Assembly (NCBI RefSeq): GCF_000328525.1
Contig: NC_019964.1
Location: forward strand, 3,038,001 to 3,102,000
Source of the DNA: Halovivax ruber XH-70
GTDB taxonomy: Archaea; Halobacteriota; Halobacteria; Halobacteriales; Natrialbaceae
DNA: 64,000 bases
Direction: 5' to 3'
Of the stretch, positions 51,864-59,257 are shown piece after piece. Positions within the stretch are counted from its first letter, which is position 1. Each line of letters opens with the position of its first letter. The notes beneath the pieces were generated by a model. That model was not told the origin of the DNA. It did not search any database and saw nothing but the letters and a program-made list of their open reading frames with translations. A program made the position numbers and the translations under genes.

Positions 51864-52958
51864 ATGGATCCACGTGTCCGCGAGCACGCCGAGGTGCTCG
51901 TCGACTGGAGCGCCCGCATCGAGGCCGGTGACGACGTCGTCCTGTCGGTCGGCCCCGACGCCCACGAACTGGCCGTCGCCGTCGCCGAGAAACTCGGCGA
52001 ACGCGGCGCAACCCTCCTCGCGACGTACGGGTCGGGCGAACTCACCCGCGCCTACCAGCGCGCCAGCGGCGAGGACTTCGACGAACCGGACCACGAACTC
52101 GCACTGTACGAAGCCGCGGACGTCTACCTGCGCATCGGCGGCGGCCGTAACACGAGCGCGACGGCCGACGTCCCCGGCGAGACGCGCCAGGCCTACCGCA
52201 GCGCCCACCAGGCCGTCCGCGAGGCACGCTTCGACACGCGCTGGGTGTCGACCGTCCACCCGACGCGCTCGCTCGCCCAGCAGGCGAACATGGCCTACGA
52301 GGAGTACCGCGACTTCGCCTACGACGCCATCCTCCGCGACTGGGAGGCGCTCGCCGACGAGATGGCCAAGCTGAAAGAGCGCCTCGACGCGGGCAGCGAG
52401 GTCCGCCTCGTCGGCCCGGGCACCGACCTCACGATGTCGATCGAGGAGCGAAGCGCGGTCAACAGCGCCGCCTCCGTCGCCTACGACTCGCACAACCTGC
52501 CCAGCGGCGAGGTCTTCACCGCCCCGTACGCGACCGACGGCGAGGTGACCTTCGACGTCCCGATGACGATTCAGGACCAGCCCGTCCGCAACGTCACCCT
52601 CCGCTTCGAGGACGGCGAAGTGGTCGACTCCGACGCCGAGCAGGGCGCAGCCGTGATCGCCGACGTGCTCGACACCGACGAGGGCGCACGCCGCCTCGGC
52701 GAGCTCGGCATCGGGATGAATCGCGGCATCGATCGCTTCACCGACAGCATCCTCTTCGACGAGAAGATGGGCGACACCGTCCACCTGGCCCTCGGACGTG
52801 CGTACGACTCCTGTCTCCCCGACGGCGAGACGGGCAACGAGTCGGCCGTTCACGTCGACATGATCACCGACGTCAGCGAGGACTCCCGCCTGGAGATTGA
52901 CGGCGACGTGGTACAGCGAAACGGCACCTTCCAGTGGGAGGACGGCTTCGACGGGTAG
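51864..52958 (+). CDS. M29-family aminopeptidase
   Basis: A 364-aa metallo-aminopeptidase of the thermophilic AmpS/AmpT (M29) type. Metal-binding and conserved features are [17 protein letters not shown] (Glu in PSGEVFTAP), [13 protein letters not shown] and [10 protein letters not shown], plus the N-terminal [16 protein letters not shown] segment. It removes N-terminal amino acids. The ATG at 51864 agrees with the family start, about 9 codons inside the longest frame. Confidence 0.85.
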   Translation: MDPRVREHAEVLVDWSARIEAGDDVVLSVGPDAHELAVAVAEKLGERGATLLATYGSGELTRAYQRASGEDFDEPDHELALYEAADVYLRIGGGRNTSATADVPGETRQAYRSAHQAVREARFDTRWVSTVHPTRSLAQQANMAYEEYRDFAYDAILRDWEALADEMAKLKERLDAGSEVRLVGPGTDLTMSIEERSAVNSAASVAYDSHNLPSGEVFTAPYATDGEVTFDVPMTIQDQPVRNVTLRFEDGEVVDSDAEQGAAVIADVLDTDEGARRLGELGIGMNRGIDRFTDSILFDEKMGDTVHLALGRAYDSCLPDGETGNESAVHVDMITDVSEDSRLEIDGDVVQRNGTFQWEDGFDG

Positions 52959-53041
52959 CCGACGCGACCCACTGTCCCCGGGGATGGGGCAGGAACGGAC
53001 GGATCACCAGATTCAAATGCGAGAGGGGCTACAGACCGAGT

Positions 53042-53191
53042 ATGGCCAGTTTCGACGCCGCGGAAGCGCGAACGCTCGAGAAGATGATCTGCATGAAATG
53101 TAACGCCCGGAACGCGAAGGGTGCGGATCGCTGTCGCAAGTGCGGCTACGGCAACCTCCGCCCGAAAGCGACCGAATCGCGCTCCGCCTGA
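53042..53191 (+). CDS. rpl40e: 50S ribosomal protein L40e
   Basis: A 49-aa ribosomal protein: a short N-terminus then the four-Cys zinc ribbon [29 protein letters not shown], the archaeal L40e pattern. The ATG at 53042 has a TATA-like TTCAAA about 28 nt upstream. It is shorter than most ORF-callers accept; the in-frame sequence 5' of it is non-coding. Confidence 0.85.
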   Translation: MASFDAAEARTLEKMICMKCNARNAKGADRCRKCGYGNLRPKATESRSA

Positions 53192-53330
53192 GCGACCGAA
53201 CCGCAATTCCGACACGATCGGCCGTTTTGTGTCCGAACAGCCGCGTTCGGACGGCGCTCTATCTCGCGGAGTGAAACCCGAATTCGATGGTCCCTGACAG
53301 CCTGTCGTCCGATGTGTCCTGTGACCGATG

Positions 53331-53801
53331 TTACCCGAGCACACTCAGCCCGAGCGGCAGCGCGACCACGAAACCGAGCGTGAGGGCGACGATGAGGCCG
53401 ACCTGCCGCATCGACGGGCCGGAAACCGCCCGTGGGACACTGGCCTCCCAGGTGGCGAGGCCAACGAGAAGCGCGATCCAGCTCAGTGGAACGAGGACGC
53501 CAGGCCCGACGCTCGCACGCGGGACGTACACCAGGCCGACGGCGACCGCGAGGAGGGCGTATCCGAGCGACGCACGCTGGAACGGATCGAGCGGGTAGCC
53601 AGCCACGCTGATATCGACCGAGAGGAGCACACTGAACAGCGCGCCACCGGCCACGAGGACGAGCGCCGACGCCAACACCAGCGGCAGTGAGCCGCCCTCG
53701 AGAACGAGTGCGGAGAATGTGAGGCCGAGAAACACGACCCAGAGGAGCGTCCCGCCGATGATCGTTCGGCGTCGAAGGGCAATTACCGAATGGTCCTCCA
53801 T
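53331..53801 (-). CDS. Four-to-five-helix membrane protein of unknown function
   Basis: A 156-aa hydrophobic protein with segments TIIGGTLLWVVFLGLTFSAL, LVLASALVLVAGGALFSVLL, ASLGYALLAVAVGLVYV and VGLIVALTLGFVVALPLGLS. The ATG at 53801 is 27 nt from a TATA-like TTTATATTA, so the message is probably leaderless. A palindrome overlaps the promoter (see 53812-53826). No family recognised. Confidence 0.6.
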   Translation of the reverse strand: MEDHSVIALRRRTIIGGTLLWVVFLGLTFSALVLEGGSLPLVLASALVLVAGGALFSVLLSVDISVAGYPLDPFQRASLGYALLAVAVGLVYVPRASVGPGVLVPLSWIALLVGLATWEASVPRAVSGPSMRQVGLIVALTLGFVVALPLGLSVLG

Positions 53802-53811
53802 AGACTGCAGA

Positions 53812-53826
53812 ATTATGCGGCATAAT
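53812..53826. promoter_or_regulatory. Palindrome overlapping the promoter of 53331-53801
   Basis: ATTATGC-G-GCATAAT is a perfect inverted repeat of two 7-bp arms around one base. It overlaps the TATA-like element (53824-53832) and the region between it and the ATG. Such a site would suit a repressor of the membrane protein gene. Confidence 0.45.
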
Positions 53827-53857
53827 ATAAATCCACGGATGTGTTCGATGGGCTGAC

Positions 53858-53913
53858 TGTGTCGGGAAGTGAGAGATTGTGTCGGGAAGTGAGAGTCGAG
53901 CGGGCAGTGAGAG
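53858..53913. repeat. Three short direct repeats upstream of the membrane protein gene
   Basis: TGTGTCGGGAAGTGAGAG occurs at 53858-53875 and 53878-53895 (20-bp spacing), followed by a degenerate third copy (TCGAGCGGGCAGTGAGAG) at 53896-53913. They lie 57-112 bp upstream of the ATG at 53801, a place where regulator binding sites would be expected. Confidence 0.55.
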
Positions 53914-54023
53914 AATGTACCTGCAGCGACCGACGCCTGTCAGCGCACGTCGACTGAGATCAGTCGATTGATTCAGTTCGAACCGAAGTCCGACACCGGC
54001 CCGTGACGTGGGCGGCCCACTCC

Positions 54024-54770
54024 TCACGCCGTACAGAGCGAGACGAAGTTCCGCAGAATCTGCAGTCCCGTCTCACCGCTCTTCTCCGGGTGGAACTGCG
54101 TCCCGAACACCGTTCCTGACTCGTCGGCGATCACGGCAGGGAAGCGGGTGCCGTAGCCGGTCGTCGCCACGACGGCCGACTCGTCGTCCGGGACGGCGTA
54201 GTACGAGTGGACGAAGTAGGCGTACTCGCCGTCGACGGAACAGTCGTCCGCTTCCGTATCGTGGGCACTCGTGTCCTGTTCGTTGCTGGACCCGTTCCCG
54301 TCGGCCCCGGACGGCGCGACGCCGGAGACGAGTGGGTGGTCGCGCTCGACGGAGAGGTCGTTCCAGCCCATGTGGGGCACCTTCTGGCCCTCGTCGAAAC
54401 GGACGTTCGTGCCGGGAATCAGATCGAGTCCACTGACGGCCGACTCGCCGGCAGACCCCTCTTCGCTGTCGGTGAGGAGCATCTGCATCCCGAGACAGAT
54501 CCCGAACAGCGGCGTGTCGGAGTCGGCGACGGCCAGGAGGTCCTCCCGGAGCGGATCGGCGTTCTCGACGCCTTCGCGGAAGGCGCCGACACCGGGGAGG
54601 ACGACGCCGTCGGCGGCGTGGAACCGCTCGGGATCGGCGGTGATCTCGACGCTCGCGCCGGCGCGTTCGAGGCCGCGTGTGACGCTGTGGAGGTTACCGA
54701 GCCCGTAGTCGACCACGGCGACGGTCGCGTCGACCGTCTCGGGCGACGACCGGCCTGCCTGCTCGCTCAT
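54024..54770 (-). CDS. hisH: Imidazole glycerol phosphate synthase subunit HisH
   Basis: A 248-aa glutamine amidotransferase for histidine synthesis; with HisF it makes IGP and AICAR. Motifs: AVVDYGLGNLHSVTRGLERAG, VLPGVGAFREG, the nucleophile C92 in GICLGMQMLLT, HMGWNDL, YFVHSYY and the His-Glu pair in FGTQFHPEKSG. An Asp/Ser-rich insertion of about 30 residues before YAYFVHSYY is typical of halophilic versions. No other his genes are in this window. Start ATG at 54770 fits the conserved N-terminus. Confidence 0.9.
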   Translation of the reverse strand: MSEQAGRSSPETVDATVAVVDYGLGNLHSVTRGLERAGASVEITADPERFHAADGVVLPGVGAFREGVENADPLREDLLAVADSDTPLFGICLGMQMLLTDSEEGSAGESAVSGLDLIPGTNVRFDEGQKVPHMGWNDLSVERDHPLVSGVAPSGADGNGSSNEQDTSAHDTEADDCSVDGEYAYFVHSYYAVPDDESAVVATTGYGTRFPAVIADESGTVFGTQFHPEKSGETGLQILRNFVSLCTA

Positions 54771-54928
54771 GAAAGAATATCGGGGCAGGAACGGCATGGC
54801 CCTTTCGTTCGCTGGAGCAGGGCGACAGCCCGACCGCTCCGAGTGGACAGACAGCTCCCAGCGGCGAGGACCGACCGCAGACCCGACTGAGTCACCCAGA
54901 GACCGAGTTTCGCAGAAAACCGCCGAAA

Positions 54929-55549
54929 TCAGTACTCACCGAGGCGAGACTGGCCACCCTCGTCCGTCGGCGACACGCCGGCGATGGCCGCTGCCTCCTG
55001 GATCGTCTCGGCGAACGCCGACTCCTGGCTGCGATCGTACAGCGTCGCGGCCGGGTGCAAACAGATCAGCACGGGTCGTGGCGTGGTCGTGTCGCCGAGG
55101 CGGACCTCCTCGACGGAGCCGGTCTCCGACGTGACGGCGACGGAACGCTCGAGGAGGTGCTCGCTCGGTACCTTTCCGAGCGTGACGACGACGTCGGGGT
55201 CGACGCGATCGATCTCGGCTTCGAGGTACCCGCGGCAGTTCTCGAGTTCGTCCGTCGTCGGATCACGATTGTCGGGTGGGCGACAGCGAACGCAGTTCGT
55301 GATGCGAACCGACTCGCGTTCGAGGCCGACCGTCCGAAGCTGGTCGTCCAGGACGGTCCCGCTCCGGCCGACGAACGGTTCGCCCTCGGCGTCTTCCTGC
55401 GCACCCGGTGCCTCGCCGACGAAGAGCACGTCGGCGTCGGCCGGGCCGGTGCCGTCGACGATTCGGCTTCGCGAGTCGACGAGGGCGGGGCAGCGCGTAC
55501 AGTCGGTAACACAGAGGCCCTCCATGTGCTCGGCCTGTTCGGCGTCCAT
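54929..55549 (-). CDS. Uracil-DNA glycosylase family 4
   Basis: A 206-aa 4Fe-4S uracil-DNA glycosylase. The N-terminal cysteines are in GLCVTDCTRCP; the uracil-binding GEAPGAQEDAEGEPFVGRSG, the NCVRCRPPDNRDPTTDE loop and the catalytic-site HP of ICLHPAATLYD complete the family-4 pattern. It removes uracil from DNA, which matters for hot or saline niches with rapid cytosine deamination. ATG at 55549 is 7 codons inside the longest frame; this is the conserved start. Confidence 0.9.
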   Translation of the reverse strand: MDAEQAEHMEGLCVTDCTRCPALVDSRSRIVDGTGPADADVLFVGEAPGAQEDAEGEPFVGRSGTVLDDQLRTVGLERESVRITNCVRCRPPDNRDPTTDELENCRGYLEAEIDRVDPDVVVTLGKVPSEHLLERSVAVTSETGSVEEVRLGDTTTPRPVLICLHPAATLYDRSQESAFAETIQEAAAIAGVSPTDEGGQSRLGEY

Positions 55550-55687
55550 GGCGAGCGCTTCGCCCGGCACCTACCTACGACTTTCGCACAGGAAGTGGAA
55601 CGTGCGGCCACGGACCGGCGAGACGACCCTGAGCGGCCGGAAGTATTACCTGTAATTGCACCCTCTCGCCAGCACGAGCGTGATTTC

Positions 55688-56029
55688 GTGAAACTGAGAC
55701 AGCCCACCGACTTCCTGATCCTCGAAGCCCTCAAGGAGACAGGTCGGAACGTCGCACCGAATCTCGCCTCCCACACGGGGAAGAGTCGCAAGAACATCAA
55801 CACGAGACTGCCCGTCCTCGAAGACTACAGCCTGGTCCGAAAAGTCGGCCCGGCCGAGCGCTCCGGACTCTACGAAGTGACCCCGCTCGGGAAGACGGCA
55901 CTCATGCACCAGGACGAGTACGACGACGTCGACGACTTCGAGGCCCTCATTCAGGGGTCCTCACCGGCGACGGACGGCGGCGAAGCGGCCCAGGCGGTGG
56001 CACGCAGTTCGAACCAGGCTGAGGAGTAG
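55688..56029 (+). CDS. Winged-helix transcriptional regulator (haloarchaeal phiH1-repressor-like)
   Basis: A 113-aa winged helix-turn-helix protein. LRQPTDFLILEALKETGRNVAPNLASHTGKSRKNINTRLPVLEDYSLVRKVGPAERSGLYEVTPLGKTAL carries the wHTH and a wing; the C-terminal 40 residues are acidic and disordered. These small PhiH1-repressor-like or PadR-like proteins are abundant in haloarchaea. The GTG start at 55688 is divergent from the UDG gene, 138 bp away; the frame is open upstream as a shadow of that gene. Target unknown. Confidence 0.65.
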   Translation: MKLRQPTDFLILEALKETGRNVAPNLASHTGKSRKNINTRLPVLEDYSLVRKVGPAERSGLYEVTPLGKTALMHQDEYDDVDDFEALIQGSSPATDGGEAAQAVARSSNQAEE

Positions 56030-56052
56030 GTTCGAATCAGGCTGAAGCGTAG
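56007..56052. repeat. Tandem duplication of a 23-bp segment that includes the stop codon
   Basis: GTTCGAACCAGGCTGAGGAGTAG (56007-56029, ending in the regulator's stop) is followed at once by GTTCGAATCAGGCTGAAGCGTAG (56030-56052), a 20-of-23 match. A second stop is thereby placed in frame with the first. It looks like a small recent duplication. Confidence 0.6.
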
Positions 56053-56104
56053 TCACCACTCGCGGGTGCGACTCGGCCAAACCGCGACACGTCCGCTGGG
56101 AACG

Positions 56105-56680
56105 TTACACGTCCTCGAGCGCCTGCTCTCGATACGCGGCGCCGGCCCGCGCCAGTTGCCGGGCGACCCTGATCGGTTCCGGACGGCCACCGACCGGCGT
56201 GAACGAGGTGACGAGGGTCTCGACGTCTGACGGCGCGCAGCCGACGGCCCTGACGTACACCGTCTCCGTTCCGACCGCGACGGCGTGGCGGGGCGGGAGC
56301 GACCGATACCGGTCCAATCGCCGTGCCAGCGCCTCGCCGGAGAACGCCTCCCGGAGCGGCTGTTCGAGTCCGTCGCTCTCCTCGAACGTCACGGCGACGG
56401 TCGGGAGCCGCGTCTCCTCGTGGAGCCGGTCGAGGTCGAGAACGTTGTACCACGCAGGGGCGATCGTCCCGAGCAACAGCGCAGCGATATCCTCTCGGTC
56501 CAGTTCGGCGACGATGCGCAACACGGCGTCGGTGGCGTCGAGGCCGCCGACGGTCGCCGTGGCGAACGACGCCCCATCGACGACGCGATCGCCGCGGACG
56601 ACGGCCCCCGCGAGCGTACACCACGCCGAGCGCGACGAGTCGGCGATGCCGAGTGCCCGACGCCCGTGTGGGTCGGGCAT
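56105..56680 (-). CDS. DUF99 family protein
   Basis: A 191-aa protein matching DUF99: RALGIADSSRSAWCTLAGAVVRGDRVVDG near the N-terminus, a DREDIAALLLGTIAPAWYNVLDLDRLHEET mid-section, and RPEPIRVARQLARAGA at the end. The fold is related to endonuclease V, but the function is not established. It lies 7 nt from the downstream end of the DUF5786-like gene, on the same strand. Confidence 0.75.
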   Translation of the reverse strand: MPDPHGRRALGIADSSRSAWCTLAGAVVRGDRVVDGASFATATVGGLDATDAVLRIVAELDREDIAALLLGTIAPAWYNVLDLDRLHEETRLPTVAVTFEESDGLEQPLREAFSGEALARRLDRYRSLPPRHAVAVGTETVYVRAVGCAPSDVETLVTSFTPVGGRPEPIRVARQLARAGAAYREQALEDV

Positions 56681-56687
56681 CGGTCGC

Positions 56688-56861
56688 CTACTCCTCGTCT
56701 TTGATCTCGGCCAGACGATCGATCAGTTCGTCACTCGATGCCCCGTTGTCGAACTCGACCGTCCCCTTGTGGGCGTTTTCCTCCGACTGGACGGCGTCGT
56801 CTTCGTCGAAGTCTGCGTCGATGTCCTGTTGTTCGGACTCGTCGTAACTACCAAAACCCAT
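56688..56861 (-). CDS. DUF5786 small acidic protein
   Basis: A 57-aa haloarchaeal protein beginning MGFGSYDESEQQD and ending DELIDRLAEIKDEE; 21 of the 57 residues are Asp or Glu. The DUF5786 family is widespread in haloarchaea, but its role is unknown. The frame continues upstream to 57266 without plausible codon use; the ATG at 56861 is the start of the conserved part. It precedes the DUF99 gene, possibly in the same transcript. Confidence 0.7.
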   Translation of the reverse strand: MGFGSYDESEQQDIDADFDEDDAVQSEENAHKGTVEFDNGASSDELIDRLAEIKDEE

Positions 56862-57108
56862 ACGTGTAATACAACACGACCGACGCTCAAAAAGCCACTG
56901 CTGGATAGTGACAGGACGTTCTCGTTGTCGAACATATTCGTTCGGACATCGGTGATCGGGCCGTGGAGCAACTGAGACACCAGCCGCAGAAACAGAGAGA
57001 GTCGGCACCCCCGGACTATCGAGCCCCCATTCACGACGACGGTACCCATCGGCGAGGACGAACCGGACGACGGGTTTAGGACAGTCCGTCGCGTCAGCTA
57101 TCGTCGAG

Positions 57109-57720
57109 ATGGAGGTCCACACCGTCACGACGGGCGCCGAGTCGTTCACCTGTAATGTCTTCCTCGTCCCCGGCGAGCGAACGACGCTGGTCGATACCGG
57201 GACGTACGACGGCGTCATCGACGAGATTCGGGACCGCGTCGACGCACTCGACGCCGTCGTGCTCACTCACCAGCACGGCGACCACGTCGATCGGCTCTCG
57301 GCTGTCTCCGGGAGGTTCGGGCCGGAGATATACGCGTTCGCGGACCACCCGCTCCGGACGCGAGCGATCGCCGACGGCGACGAGATTCAGATCGGCGACG
57401 AGTCGTTCGAGGTCGTCCACACGCCCGGCCACGCCGACGACCACGTCTCGTTCGTCTCGGAGACGACGCTCTTTGCCGGCGACGTGGTCGTCCACGACGA
57501 TGGGGCGTTCGACGACGGGAGTTTCGGCCGCACCGATATGGCCGGTCAGTCACGCGAAACGCTCATCGAGAGCATCGAGCGGCTCCTCGATCGGCTGCCC
57601 GAGACAGTCGAGCACATGTATTCGGGACACGGCGGCGAGTTCCACGGCGACGTCCGGACCGTCGTCGAACGGGCGCTCGATCGAGCCGAGCGGCGCGAAC
57701 CGAAGTATCCCGACAAATAG
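57109..57720 (+). CDS. Metallo-beta-lactamase fold hydrolase
   Basis: A 203-aa MBL-fold enzyme: LVDTGTYDGVIDEI, the metal motif THQHGDHVDRL (HxHxDH), HTPGHADDHVSF and FAGDVVVHDD with the remaining metal ligands, and YSGHGGEF at the end. The active site would bind two Zn (or Fe). It resembles the glyoxalase-II-like and sulfur-dioxygenase-like subfamilies; substrate cannot be assigned. TATA-like GGGTTTAGG lies about 35 nt upstream. Confidence 0.85.
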   Translation: MEVHTVTTGAESFTCNVFLVPGERTTLVDTGTYDGVIDEIRDRVDALDAVVLTHQHGDHVDRLSAVSGRFGPEIYAFADHPLRTRAIADGDEIQIGDESFEVVHTPGHADDHVSFVSETTLFAGDVVVHDDGAFDDGSFGRTDMAGQSRETLIESIERLLDRLPETVEHMYSGHGGEFHGDVRTVVERALDRAERREPKYPDK

Positions 57721-57793
57721 CGGACATCATTCGAGAAGACGGACTGGACACTGACAGCGATGCCGAACACTGAAAACCGAACGCAGAACCGCC

Positions 57794-59167
57794 TCACTCG
57801 GCAGTGTGGTCGGCGTCGGTCGACGAGTCGGGGTCGTCAGTTGCGGTCGCAACATCATCGGCCGCTGCGGGGACAGCATCGTCCGCTGACGAGTTCTCGA
57901 CGGTCGCTTCAGCCCGATCGTCCGGATCGGCTTCGCCAGCTGATGCATCGTCGTCCGAAGCGTCGCTGGGATCCGGATCGGTGTCCGCATCCGAATTGCT
58001 GTCATCATCCGACTTGCCGTCACCGTTCGACTCGCCGTCATCGTCCGAATCCTCGTCGACACCCAGCGTCTCGTCCTCGCGAAGCTGCTTGCTCGCCTCG
58101 CGGACCTCCCGCATCACGCTCGAGATGCGCTCTTCGGCCTCGAGTTCGTCCTCGATGGAGAGGTCGACCCCTTCGACCTCCAGGAGAAACTTCGAGACCT
58201 CGGTGACCTCGTACATCACGTCGTCCAGTTCCTCGGCCGTGTAAAAGTCACACATCGCCCCGTAGAGGAAGGTTGCACCGGCTTTCCGGACCTTGTCGTC
58301 GAACGACGAGCGCGCCTGGTTGACCGCCTGTGGCGTGTACGTGTCGGTCATGAACGGCACCAGCTCGGGCAGGTTCTCGCCGATCTTGGTCATCTCTACA
58401 CCCGTCTCGGTCCGGAAGTCGGCACAGAGGCGGGCGATCGCCCACTCGCGGGCCGTGACGTACGTCCGGTCGCGCAGGAACTCGTTGACCCGGTCGTACT
58501 GCGCGCCGTCCATCTTCGTGAAGCGGGCGTACTTGCGGACGTCTTCCGGGACGGACCGCTCGTCGTCGGGTTCCGGGTCCGGGACGCCGGGTGTCGGATC
58601 GGCCGCCGTCTCGTCGGCGGTTTCGTCGGCAATCGTTCCGTCGTCAGATTCGTCGGTGGCTCGTCTATCGCCGTGTTCGTCGCTAGTCGTTTCGTCGTCG
58701 GCTTCGTCGATGGTCACTCCGTCGTCGGCTTCGTCGGGGTTTTCTTCGCCGGATGACACCCCATCGTCGGCGGTCTCGCCGTCGGCTGTTTCGTCGGATG
58801 GAACCCCATCGCCGCTGGTTTCGCCAGTAGTGGCCGAATCGGAGCCCACGCCGTCCGTTCCGGCCACCTCACCGGGCGGAGTCGTGTCGCCGTCGGTGGG
58901 AGTGTCGACCGGTTCGGGTTCGTCGGCCGGTTCGGGTTCGTCGGCCGCTGCATCGTCACTATCGGTTTCCTCGGTCGATGAATCGGCACCAGTAGAGGGG
59001 CTCGATGCGGAGTCGTCTGTCCCAGCGTCCGTTGTCGCCTGCTCGTCAGCCGCCCCGTCGGCGGCCGTCTCGGTCGACTCGGTTTCCGGCGTCGAGCCGG
59101 GCGACTCCGACGCCTCCCGGGTGGATCGGTCCGGGTCGTCGTCGCCCGCCTCGGCTCGGTCGTTCAT
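57794..59167 (-). CDS. DUF5806-like haloarchaeal protein with long acidic tails
   Basis: A 457-aa protein. Residues 1-215 and the last 100 are low-complexity Asp/Glu/Ser/Thr/Ala. The central domain, about 215-345, is highly structured: RKYARFTKMDGAQYDRVNEFLRDRTYVTAREWAIARLCADFRTETGVEMTKIGENLPELVPFMTDTYTPQAVNQARSSF. I recall this core as DUF5806, a family restricted to haloarchaea with an unknown role. The long acidic ends are much longer than the domain itself, with imperfect repeats such as DETADGETADDGVSSGE. Confidence 0.6.
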   Translation of the reverse strand: MNDRAEAGDDDPDRSTREASESPGSTPETESTETAADGAADEQATTDAGTDDSASSPSTGADSSTEETDSDDAAADEPEPADEPEPVDTPTDGDTTPPGEVAGTDGVGSDSATTGETSGDGVPSDETADGETADDGVSSGEENPDEADDGVTIDEADDETTSDEHGDRRATDESDDGTIADETADETAADPTPGVPDPEPDDERSVPEDVRKYARFTKMDGAQYDRVNEFLRDRTYVTAREWAIARLCADFRTETGVEMTKIGENLPELVPFMTDTYTPQAVNQARSSFDDKVRKAGATFLYGAMCDFYTAEELDDVMYEVTEVSKFLLEVEGVDLSIEDELEAEERISSVMREVREASKQLREDETLGVDEDSDDDGESNGDGKSDDDSNSDADTDPDPSDASDDDASAGEADPDDRAEATVENSSADDAVPAAADDVATATDDPDSSTDADHTAE

Positions 59168-59257
59168 GGCGAGTCATTGCCAAACCGCCGAGATAAGGCT
59201 GTCCCTCCTGCATCCGAGCGGGACGGGTTGCCCGGTCGGGCAGAAAAGTGAGCCGAC

